Shown: in pieces, positions 45,560 through 54,836 of the stretch
Layout: each line of letters opens with the position of its first letter
Numbering within the stretch: the stretch's first letter is position 1
Assembly: GCA_023213395.1 (NCBI GenBank)
Contig: CM041465.1
Coordinates: forward strand, 240,815,741 to 240,879,740
Length of the DNA: 64,000 nt
DNA from: Cycas panzhihuaensis
Lineage: Eukaryota; Cycadophyta
Reading direction: 5' to 3'
Position numbers and translations under genes: made by a program
Notes under the pieces: generated by a model
The model's input: the letters and a program-made list of their open reading frames with translations, nothing else
Told to the model about the DNA's origin: nothing
Databases searched by the model: none

Positions 45560-46468
45560 TGATTATCCCTTTATCTATTATTAGGATGATTGAAGCCAGG
45601 CCTTTGAAAGTTGGTTTGACTTTAATAATTTTGGCAATATTGGTTTACTTCTTGATGTCTCTCTTGACTATGATATCTTTATTGGCTAGGATATCTTTGA
45701 TTTGCTCCTTGATTTATTTGGTGAGGAGCTTGATATCTAGATTGATATTCTTGATGTGGCTCTTTTCTAGGATTTCTTTCTCTCCCCCTTGTAGATTAGG
45801 TCCTAGTTCTTGAAATTTCATCTTGGGAATTTGACTTGATCCTTGCTTTAGGTGCAAACATATATTTTAGGGATTCACTTGAGCTCTTCTTCTCTTTAAC
45901 TGCCATTAATATGGCACTTAATTATTCAATCTTTAAGGTACTTAGGTCTTTTGAGGCTTCTATGGTTGTTGTTACCATTTTAAATCTCTTTACTTTACTA
46001 ACACACCTAAGGATCCTTTTAACAATCCTTTGTTTAGTTAGGGTTTCATCAAGTGATCTCATTTGACTTACAAGGTCTTAAAACCTTTGCTATAAATTCA
46101 TTGGGCATCATCTTTAAATTTTTAAATCTACTCCTCAATGTTTGTAGCTTAAATGAGGCTACACCTTTATAGATAAGTTGCAAAGTATCTTATGCCTCCT
46201 TAGACTTAGATGCCTTACTAACCCCTAGAAAGATGTGGTCTTCTAAAGCATAAAAGATCAAAGCTAAAGACTCATTGTCTTTCTTTACATACTCCTTATA
46301 TACTTGTTCTTCTACTTTGGTTGTATTTTGACTAAGTTCTATATAACCTGTCTATATAATGTCCCATATGTCTTTAACAATGAGGATGGGTCTCATACTC
46401 ATACTCCATTTTAAGAAATTTGATCTATTAAATTTGGGAATTATCATGTTACCAAAACTAGTTGCCAT
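45560..46468 (-). pseudogene. copia gag, minus strand
   Basis: The start codon is at 46468: MATSFGNMIIPKFNRSNFLK followed by WSMSMRPILIVKDIWDII and a stop. Further on come EEQVYKEYVKKDNESLALIF and LQTLRSRFKNLKMMPNEF. This matches the UBN2/DUF4219 type of copia Gag. The last part before the knuckle is rich in Gln/Arg repeats (plus-strand LISRLIFLMWL is its shadow). Confidence 0.78.
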
Positions 46469-49250
46469 TATATTTCAAATATGGTTTTATTTAAATATCT
46501 CCCAAAGTTATAGGTTTCCCAAGTAAAGTTTTGACATGTGTCCTATTCCCTAAGAAGGTTACTAGGCTCTAAATTTATAGGTCTCTAAGGGAAGTATTTG
46601 GTTGATATTCTATCTAATGGTGCTTTCCTATAAGTGAAAAATTAGGGACTCAATATACATATATATGAGCGCTAGGCTCTATATACATCAGTATATGAGC
46701 TACAAAGAAGGTATAAGACCTCCTGACTTGTTTGTCCACCTATGTCAGTCTTATGCCTAGCAACAGATCTAACGGTGATGGCTTTACAAACCAAGGCACT
46801 CACACTCTCTAAGTCTAGCCTTGGTCTCTAAACTCTAATCAAAGATAAGTTTCGCACCTCAACCTACCACCTAATACACTTGATAGCCAATGATGTTCCT
46901 CATCTATTATGAGTAGGGTAAGGGTGGATGCATGGTGGTAACTTTAGGGGTCCTAATCATTCCCCTTATAATGCTAGAAAAATAGGAGGTTCTTTAGGGA
47001 GATTACCTTATTTAATGTGAAATATATATTTTATTATCATCTTACTTAGTAAATAAGTTCCTTCTTAATAAATAAAGGAAAATAACTTAACAATAAAATA
47101 AAATTTATCTTTTTAAATGAAATCAATGTAAGATAAATACTCCTTTTTGAAATGAAATAAATATAAAACTAATAATCTTTCCAAAATGATATAAATAAGC
47201 CTTAAAATAACATGAAATGAAAGTAAAATAAAAGCCTTTAAATAAGCTTATAAATATGCAATAGAATGCACTTGTAGTGAACTTTTAGATGCAATAAAAA
47301 AACCTTAATTGATATTTAGAATAAGCTTTAATAAAGAGACAAGATGATCAATAAATAATGAGCAAAGTGAGTGTAATATAAGCTTCAACACAAAGATGAA
47401 TATGCTGAAGATAAATTTAAAAGTAAATGAGATTTCAAGATTCACTAAATACACTCTATATGATCCTTTTAAGATGGAAAAAAAAATTCCTTAAATGCAC
47501 TTTGAAATATTCTTTAAAATAAACCAAGTTGACCTTTAAATTAGAAAAATAAGCTTGATATAAACTTTAAAGTAAAATGACTGAGCTAAAATATAAGATA
47601 AAAACTTTAAAATAAAGTTATTTATGGTTTAAAAGGCACTTATTTATGAGAATGACATCCAAATACCTTCTTCTCTTTCAGGAGGCCAAAATTCACTAAA
47701 AGACTGCAAGGAATTAGATGTGAATGTCTAAAAAATAAGTAAAATCAGTAAAAAATATATTAGTATCTTAATAAAATATAAATATATTTGGATGATATAA
47801 TAAAATAGCTTAAAAAATGTTGAAAAATATTAGACTTAGTTAAAATGGAAGATCTAACTTTATTAGCCTTAAATTCCTATAAAATACCCTCAAAACACAA
47901 TAAAAATTAACTTTAGTATGTATATTATTAAATGATCTCTCCAATGAATCTAACCATTCAAAAAATAGACTCCCAGATCAAAAGTTATAGCCAAAATGGT
48001 GAGAAGACCTCCTTAAGGCAGAAACTAAGTAAGGAGGGGGGGGGGGGGGGGGGGGGGGTGTTTAGCCCCTCTAAGTTGAGGATCATGGTCACCTGGAGGG
48101 CTTAAATGACTAGTCACTAGCCTATGAAGGGGGCTAGTAGATGTCGAAGAATATTGAAAGGAGCTAAATCTTTTGAAAACCAAATTAATTACAAATAGCC
48201 TATAGAATTTCAAATTTGAGCCCTTTTTTTACTAAACCAAGGTCACGTGGAGGCTTCATAAGACTGCCATTTAGGGCTAAGAGGCTAGCAGCAAATCTCA
48301 AAAGAAATTTAATCTAGTTTAATTTTATTAAAACATTTGGGGGGGGGGGGTAGGAAATCAATCAAAATAGATCATGTGTTAATGAGGGAAAGTGTAGATA
48401 AAAAATGCTTAAACATAATAGAAAATTGACCAAAAAATAGATCAATCTCTTTAATAGAGAAGGTACACGAATCACTCAAGAAAATATTTATATATTTTCA
48501 AGGAAAATATTAAATAGAAAAACTAAAAAATAAAATTCCACAACTTTAGCAATGAAGAACTCAGATAGATGAACAAACTTAATATAACTTGTTATGAATT
48601 TGATATGTGCTCTCTTAGATCGATCGGTAGACTACTTCTAGACAAAGAATGGCATAATACTAGAATGTATGGAATTGCATACCATGTTAATGTAGGGTGC
48701 ATTTATCATTCTATACAATGGTAGAATCTTTACACAGATAGGTATGTCCCTTCATATTCAACAATTACTATGGATAAAGGGTCCTTACAGAGTAAGGATG
48801 TTTCATGTAGGTGTAATGAGGGTCCCTATAGAGGACTTTATTGGATTAAGCAAGATTTATTTCATTAGTCGATAGGGTAACTTGAAATGTTGTGGCCTTT
48901 CCATGGTGTGTGGAGTGTTGCATGCAGGGTTTGATGAGTGCAAATAGTGAGAACATAGGGTTCCAACAATTGAAGATGGGCATTTAATAGAAGGTGCAAT
49001 CTTCTACGATTGAGACATCTTCCTTCCATATAATCTACAAACTGATCAACATAGAGTTAGTTGTAATGGCTAAGACTCCTTGCTTGAACTAGGTGTATGA
49101 CCACCTTACACAAGTGGAAACAAAGGTGAATGAAAGAAATTAAATTCAATCCAATAAAGGTGTATACATAGAATAGACCCAAGTAGGGTTTTATTTTTGT
49201 AATGAGATATCTTGATTACCTTATACGAATTGAGAGTATAGGAGAGAAAT
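46469..49250. other. Long leader between PBS and gag of the minus-strand copia element
   Basis: About 2.8 kb without a convincing gene. It contains A-rich stretches (46980-47960) and two G homopolymers. This is much longer than the usual short copia leader, so an unseen insertion is possible, but I found no internal LTR pair. Confidence 0.5.
48036..48058 (+). repeat. G23 homopolymer
   Basis: Twenty-three consecutive G on the plus strand (C on the element's sense strand), with a second run of 12 G at 48339-48350. Such runs are unusual in this AT-rich window and hard to sequence, so the exact length may be wrong. Confidence 0.85.
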
Positions 49251-49251
49251 A

Positions 49252-49264
49252 GGCTTTTGTACCA
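49252..49264 (-). other. primer-binding site of the minus-strand copia element
   Basis: The minus strand reads TGGTACAAAAGCC, a decayed tRNA-iMet-type site (TGGTATCAGAGCC), two bases from the 5' LTR at 49267. Confidence 0.65.
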
Positions 49265-49266
49265 AA

Positions 49267-49572
49267 TGCAAGAACAAAGATAGAGTGGATCAAGATATTT
49301 TCAGTCCATATTCAAAATAGTCAACAAATTTACATTGAAGGTGGTGTTAAAAAATACTAGGGTACTCTGCCCCTTTAATTTATAGTTTTGGGAGCCAGAA
49401 GAGAGCCCATCTCAAATGACATAATTCAAAAATTAAAATAATAATAAACCAAGCAATAAAATATACTTACCTTAATGGTTTGTGGCTCGTCGATGGCTTG
49501 AGATGACTGGTGGTGGATTGCACGTCCCCAATGCACATACTTGCACAATTTTAATGAATATTAATGCCCACA
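49267..49572 (-). repeat. 5' LTR of the minus-strand copia element
   Basis: 306 bp from TGCAAGAACAAAGATAGAGT to AATGCCCACA, partner of 41907-42221, with several small gaps and many substitutions between the two. Confidence 0.88.
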
Positions 49573-49577
49573 GGGTT

Positions 49578-49875
49578 TCTAACCTTATGTAGTTCATGCT
49601 AATAAGGAAGGGAGTCTCAAGGGATCTAATCTTAAATACCATTTAATAGTAAAGAATATAAGTATATATTTATAAATGAGCTACTAGGGTTACCTCCTAA
49701 GTAAGATGTGGATTATGTAATTAAACTTGTGTAAGGAGTTAATTCACTTTTTAAAGCACCATATTATTTGACTATACTAGAGTTTGTTGAACTAAAAGTA
49801 TAATTATAGGATCTACTCAATAAAGGTCTTATTAGGCCTAGTTTTACCATCATAAGTGCTAATCCTATTTGTTAA
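49578..49875 (+). pseudogene. RT N-terminal part of the interrupted gypsy element
   Basis: The plus strand reads LLGLPPK, DVDYVIKLV, FKAPYYLTILEFVELKV and DLLNKGLIRPS with stops between. This is the conserved approach to the gypsy RT palm. The RT then breaks at 49875 and resumes at 53571. Confidence 0.8.
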
Positions 49876-50243
49876 TGTTGGAAGATAATATTTAATTTTT
49901 AGGTTAGATGTTTAATATTTAATTGATAACATTATGTTAGTAGATTGTGAGGGTCATTTCGTCATGTCAGTGGTTAGTTATAACTTAATATTGTGACTTC
50001 TATATGTGTGGGGTTTATTATTCACCCACTCTTTTTAATGTCATTATGTATTAATCATACAAGGTGCCATATGTCACCTTGCATGATCAACCTTTCATAT
50101 TCTTATTTTATGTAACAGATGCATGCTATTACTATATGTACACACTCGTTTTGAAATACATTAATGAAATAAATTCAAGATTTATATTAGTGTTATCATT
50201 ATTCATCTTTAGTTTATTATATTGAGTGTGCATATTGGTAATA
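49876..50243 (+). repeat. 5' LTR of the gene-capturing element
   Basis: It starts TGTTGGAAGATAATATTTAA and ends TATTGGTAATA. The right partner ends TTAACA, so the original end was probably AACA. Shared runs include CATTATGT/ATTAGTAGATTGTG and GATGCATGCTATTACTATAT. Confidence 0.88.
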
Positions 50244-50246
50244 ACT

Positions 50247-50261
50247 TGGTATCGAAGTGGG
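50247..50261 (+). other. primer-binding site of the gene-capturing element
   Basis: TGGTATCGAAGTGGG follows the LTR by three bases. It shares the first seven bases with the tRNA-iMet-type site used by the other elements here, then differs. Confidence 0.6.
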
Positions 50262-50772
50262 TTTTGAGCACCTCTTAGACCTAGGGTATGTATGTTTTGT
50301 CCATGGGCATAAAGATATTGCACTTGCCATATAGTCTTTCAATTAGTTTTTTTTGTTTACTTTACCTCTTTGGAGTAGCTAGTTGTAAAGAATTCCATGG
50401 TTTCATAAATTTCATTTAAAACCACTTAATTAATCATATGGATTAGCATCTAAATTTTAGGAAATTCCACTAGGCATTATGCATCAGTCTAAAATATAAT
50501 TTGTTTGATTCCTATTGGTGCATTTTATAGCATTTTTTATTCTCTAAAATTCAAATGAACATTTCTAGTAAAATTTGCATGAAGTTTTGGATTTTAAGAT
50601 TAAATTTCTAAATTTTGATTATTTTTTACCATGGTTAAGATTTATTCATAAGCAGGATGTAATGTACACTTAAGTCTAGCATCTGGTTGTTGGAAGTTAT
50701 TGATCTAGTTTTGAACCACTTACCTACCTTTTGCATTAATAATTTCTTATATTTTTATCTAGAGAAATATAA

Positions 50773-51054
50773 ATGATGAGTAAAATAAAGGAAGATAAGA
50801 AGAATGAGAAGATTATATATAATCTTCTTAAGGTTAATGTCAATTATAAGTGTATTAATTGTAATATCCTAGGACCCCAATACATATGCACCAATATCTG
50901 GACATTTGTTTGCCCAACCTGTAGTGGGATTCATCGAGAATTCATATACCATATGAAATTTGTATCCATAGTAAAATTTACCTCACAAGAAGTGAATTCT
51001 CTTCAAATGAGAGTTCTGCAAGAGCATGTTGGAGTTATTTTAGGAAACTTTTAG
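50773..51054 (+). pseudogene. Captured ArfGAP zinc-finger domain, AGD14-like
   Basis: A 93-codon frame starts MMSKIKEDKKNEKIIYNLLK, matching the N-terminus of plant ArfGAP proteins of the AGD14/AGD15 group. It contains a complete CX2CX16CX2C zinc finger: CINC, 16 residues, CPTC, followed by SGIHRE with the catalytic-type arginine, then KFTSQEVNSLQ. Genuine ArfGAPs switch off ARF GTPases in vesicle traffic and are several hundred residues long; here homology fades after about residue 75 and a stop follows, though a second frame (NESSARACWSYFRKLL) may carry decayed continuation. The start codon of the parent gene is included. It lies in sense orientation inside the LTR element. Confidence 0.85.
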
Positions 51055-51366
51055 TAGACAACATTATGCTTATCTGTTATAACATGGTCATCCAAGTGTT
51101 TGATAAAGAACCAATTTTCTCTTTCTAGATGAATCAAAATGTTGACGATGTAAAGGGAGAAGAGATTGTCTTTGGAGGTGTTGATCCAAATCACTTCTAA
51201 GGTGAACACACATTTATCCTTATTATGTGTGAGGGTTATTGGAAGTTTGACATATGAGACCTCCTTATTGATAGATTAGTATAAATATTCATTTCCTACT
51301 ATATATTAAATGGATTTCATTATAGATATCTCTATCATGCATACGACTATTGGAGATAATTCTTAG
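51055..51366 (+). other. Interval between the two captured gene pieces
   Basis: No clear homology. A frame near 51130-51198 (VDDVKGEEIVFGGVDPNHF) may be more host-derived coding sequence but I do not recognise it. Confidence 0.35.
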
Positions 51367-52010
51367 GTGAATCCATCTTCGAAGAAATTTGATGCTCTGA
51401 GAATTAGCCATGCATTTGATAAGAAGAAAGAGACTTCTTTTCCTATATTCAAGTCTATTAGCAGAGCTGACATGGTGGTTATGACGAATATTTCCCATTT
51501 TATGGTGTTGACCATGGCTATACTAGATCCATTCTTGGGTGTTTTAGAAGCATTTAAAGTAGACACAAATGATTTGAAGCTTAATCTTAGTGTGGGTGCC
51601 TATAAAATAAAAGAACTTCAACCTTATGTGTTGAATATGGTGACAAAGGCAAAGAGGTTGATATTAGAAAAAATATAAAATAAAGAGTATCTCCCCATTA
51701 AAGGGTTAGTTGCATTCAATAAAGTTACTATAGAATTGTTGTTGGAAGTAAACAATCTTGCAATCAAGTAAGGGTTGCAACTATGTAAAATCTTTTAGGA
51801 ACTAGCTCTTTTTAGCTTGTTATTAAATTAATCCAAAGATATTTTTTTGGAGAAAAAGTTATATTCTTATCTCCAACTTCGGGGAATCATAAAAATATTT
51901 TTAATGATAGTGGGGTTCCTTGGTCAAAGTATAGATATTATGACCCTAAAACTGTTGGGCTAGGTTTTGAAGAAATTTTAAGGCACATGAAATCAATATA
52001 TTTATTTGAT
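51367..52010 (+). pseudogene. Captured aspartate aminotransferase fragment
   Basis: The first frame (51367-51678) reads SISRADMVVMTNISHF, LDPFLGVLEAFKVDTNDLKL and NLSVGAYKIKELQPYVLNMV, then NKEYLPIKGLVAFNKV. After one shift it continues SPTSGNHKNIFNDSGVPWSK and YRYYDPKTVGLGFEEIL. These are consecutive parts of plastid/mitochondrial-type aspartate aminotransferase (class I, PLP-dependent; interconverts aspartate and oxaloacetate). Roughly the N-terminal half is present, from the leader end to about 200 residues in. The PLP-binding Lys region is absent. The homology is continuous with no intron-like gap, which suggests capture from spliced RNA. In-frame stops and the shift show that it is dead. 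Confidence 0.88.
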
Positions 52011-52779
52011 GTTTAGGAGTTTATAAACTCCTGTAACTTACTAGAAACAATATATCTCTATATTTCACTATTTATTAATATTTTTAGATGGCTACATTAG
52101 GATCTTATATATTATAATTCCTTATATATTTATCATAATGCTATTATTGTTACCATTTCAGTAGCATATCTGATTACTTTGTAGTTTTATAGATATATTT
52201 CCTATACTATATTTTATTTTAGTTTATGTCATATATAGATGTAATATTTTTTAGTTTGTAGGCATAACAAATTTTCCCTTCTTATTACCCTTTATCATGA
52301 TGTTTATTAAGTTTGGAGGTAAAACTAATTTTCCCTCTTCATCATCATTAGTAATGGTGTTTTTCTCTTATAAAAGATGACATAAATGCCACTTCTTTCA
52401 TATGTTAATATCTTTTTATAGCTGATGTTATACCTAATGAGTGCATTATTACTTGCATTTTCCTGGTATATGGTAGTATAGATGATATTTATATTTGATA
52501 GAATGTTCATTTCTATGGTATTTGTTTAGTAAAATAATTTGACTTGCTTTTGAGAGACATGTTAGATTGATGTATACTCTGTGTTGATGAACCATATATA
52601 TGAAGATAATACCTAGGCAACTGACATATATAATAGTTAGTCACCCATGTGATATGGTGGATGGTGATATCTTTATATAGACATCAAAGACTTTTTCTAA
52701 TGGAACAAATTGTGGGACAATTCTTCTTGCAGGTGTTCCTTGGTATAATAGAAAAATAACAATTCATAACTACTTTATT

Positions 52780-53110
52780 CAAACCAACAAAGATAAATAG
52801 ATTATTAAAAGAGTCTTACGAAGTATGAGGGTGTTAACTGATCACCAAATAAAAGTACCCAAGTATAATATTTTCAAAAGTAATATCATGTTAACCATCT
52901 TTTATATTCTATGGCCCTTATATAGATAAAAGAGGGTCTTTCCCATGCAATCCTATTGATTGCCTAGGTGGCCTTATATTCTATTAGACAACATAGTGAC
53001 CTTGCATACCATTGGCCAGCTTATTGGCCAACATACCAAGTTCTATAACTAACCTTATCACTTAATCTTATGGTAGTTCTTCATGTATTAGTGTTTTACA
53101 TAACTTAGTA
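52780..53110 (-). repeat. Gypsy LTR remnant inside the gene-capturing element
   Basis: The block follows the layout of the chromovirus LTR at 27483-27827: CTGATCACCAAATAAAAGTACC vs AAATCACCAAAATGAGTACC, then CCTATTGATTGCCTAGGTGG and CCTTATATTCTATTAGAC vs their counterparts, ending near TTTTACATAAC. It looks like an old solo LTR of a related family. Alignment is by eye and gapped. Confidence 0.5.
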
Positions 53111-53182
53111 AGATAAGTTATATAATAGATTGATGGTTAATATGAATTTTATTTGATGCAATTTTTTATTACAAGAATTAAA

Positions 53183-53197
53183 CATTATGGGGGTTGA
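53183..53197 (+). other. polypurine tract of the gene-capturing element
   Basis: CATTATGGGGGTTGA directly precedes the 3' LTR; the G run fits a decayed PPT. Confidence 0.6.
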
Positions 53198-53565
53198 TAT
53201 TGGAAGATAATTTTTAATTTTTAGGTTAGATGTTTAATGTTTAACTTATGACATTATATTAGTAGATTGTGGGGGTTCCTTTTCCACGTTTATAGTTAGT
53301 TACAACTTAATGTTATGATTTCTATATGTATGGGGTATATTATTCACTCACTCTTTATAACATTATTGTATATTAATTATACAACGTTCTATGTATCACC
53401 TTGCATGATCAACCATTTATATTCTTATTATATGTAATGGATGCATGCTATTACTATATGTACACACTTATTTTGAAATACATTATTGAAATTAATTTGA
53501 GATTTATATTAGTTTTATCATTATTCATCTTTAGTTTCTTATATTGAGTGTGTACATTATTAACA
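53198..53565 (+). repeat. 3' LTR of the gene-capturing element
   Basis: 368 bp from TATTGGAAGATAATTTTTAA to CATTATTAACA, partner of 49876-50243. The first G of the terminal TG has become A. Confidence 0.88.
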
Positions 53566-53570
53566 ATTAA

Positions 53571-54440
53571 GAAGAAATATGAAACCTTGAGATTATATAT
53601 TAACTATTGGTAATTAAATAAATAATAACAAAGAATCTAAATACTTATTCAACTAAATAAAAGGAGCTAAGTTATTTACTAAGATAGGCCTAAGGTCAAC
53701 TTACTTCTAAATTAGGATCAAGGAGGAAGATGTCTTCAGAACTATGATTAGAATAAGTTATATGTATTATAAGTTCTTTGTAATGTAATTTGGCTTGACT
53801 AATACACTTGTAATACTTATGAACTTGATTAATAATATATTTAGAGAGAACTTAGATAAATTTATTATTATGTTCATTGATGATATATTATTCAATTCAA
53901 AGACCAAAGAAGAACATGACTTATATTCCAAGTTAATGAAATACAAATTCTATAAGATTAAAGTAGATTATTTAGGTCATGTCATTTCAAAAGCAGAAAT
54001 ATACATTAATCCATAAAGGTTAATAATAATTATGGATTGGCTATCACATAAGAATGTGTATGAAATTAGGTGTTCTATAGGTCTTATAGGTTATTATTAA
54101 AGATATATAAAAAGCATTTACAAAATTGTAGGTCTTATCACTTCTTTTCAAAAATTATACTAAAGTTGTATGGACAGATTTATGTGAGGAAAGATTTTAG
54201 CTATTGAAGAAGCTACTTACTACCACTTTGTTCCTTATTGTGCCTAATCCAAATTCAATTTTTTTTTTTACATTGATATAAGTATTAAAAAACTTCGTGC
54301 AATATATAAGGATTTAGAATTTCACTTCAACACCATATTGGAATGTACTCATAATTATAATAGAAGTATATCAATGAAGTATTATGAATTGAATGCATTA
54401 TGAGGAATGTACACAATTTATGTATTGTAAGGTCATCATA
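53571..54440 (+). pseudogene. RT centre and RNase H of the interrupted gypsy element
   Basis: The frame re-opens with YETLRLYINYW directly after the target duplication, then LMNLINNIFRENLDKFIIMF and FIDDILFNSKTKEEHDLYSK (53795-54016), with the catalytic FIDD box intact. KVDYLGHVISKAEIYINP is the conserved thumb start. RNase H follows in shifted frames, ending MKYYELNAL and GHHI near 54440, after which gypsy homology is lost and a different repeat begins. Confidence 0.88.
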
Positions 54441-54836
54441 TAAAGTAACATCATAAAATATAAAGTATAAATATAATCATAATGTACCATATGAGAGAAT
54501 AAATTTATACATGAAAAACCCAGTGTGAAAAAAATCATAAGAGAAGGTTAAAGTAGGGAGTTCCTCTTTATAGTATTAAATGAATTACATCTCCAAGTCA
54601 ATCATTCCTCTTTCAATTTTTTAAGTAGTGTTTGTATATATTTGTAAATATGTCACCTTATGAATAACCTATAGCATTTCTTGAGCCTTTTTATCATCTA
54701 ATAAGATGATTATATAAATATTTGTGCATTATCACATCTATTAATGCTTTTATGAGTGAGATTTTATGTGGGTTCACCATAATATATTAACTATTAGATA
54801 TGTAAAAATATCATATATTCTAACATGCCCCCTGAA
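54441..54836 (-). repeat. Possible minus-strand copia-type LTR end with PPT
   Basis: Around 54815-54840 the minus strand reads TTCAGGGGGCA then TGTTAGAATATATGATATTT, which looks like a PPT followed by an LTR start. The LTR would occupy about 54441-54825. I find no partner LTR and no copia protein nearby, so this is tentative. Confidence 0.35.

Larger units (their letters stand above)
41902..49577 (-). mobile_element. Ty1/copia element (inactive) with GGGTT target duplications
   Basis: LTRs 41907-42221 and 49267-49572 are similar along their length, and GGGTT flanks both ends (41902-41906, 49573-49577). Minus-strand order: 5' LTR, PBS 49264-49252, a long leader, gag from 46468, zinc knuckle and protease, pre-integrase, integrase, RT, RNase H, PPT, 3' LTR. 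It lies inside the plus-strand gypsy element between protease and RT. Decay is strong: pol is spread over all frames. Confidence 0.9.
49871..53570 (+). mobile_element. Small LTR element carrying two captured host gene fragments
   Basis: LTRs 49876-50243 and 53198-53565 are both 368 bp and clearly similar. GTTAA (49871-49875) and ATTAA (53566-53570) flank them. A PBS (50247-50261) and a PPT (53183-53197) are in place, so the orientation is plus. The 2.95-kb interior has no gag, protease, RT or integrase that I can see. It instead holds an ArfGAP-like stretch (50773-51054), an aspartate aminotransferase stretch (51367-52010) and a gypsy LTR remnant (about 52780-53110). It must have moved using proteins supplied by another element. 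Confidence 0.88.
32505..54440 (+). mobile_element. Plus-strand Ty3/gypsy element broken by three insertions
   Basis: Pieces in order: PBS 32505-32519, gag N-terminus 32674-33189, rest of gag 40557 to about 41400, protease about 41450-41650, RT start 49578-49875, RT centre 53571-54200, RNase H about 54200-54440. Between them lie a copia-bearing insert (33190-40556), a copia element (41907-49572) and a small LTR element (49876-53565). The gypsy frame and domain order continue across each insertion once target duplications are discounted, so one ancestral element is dispersed over 22 kb. Integrase and the 3' LTR are not seen. Confidence 0.85.

Noticed and set aside
43487-46066. Plus-strand ORFs over the minus-strand copia element (43487-43813, 45559-45813, 45836-46066)
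   Set aside because: They are antisense to RT, the gag end and gag; the hydrophobic look comes from the complement of Lys/Gln/Arg-rich codons.
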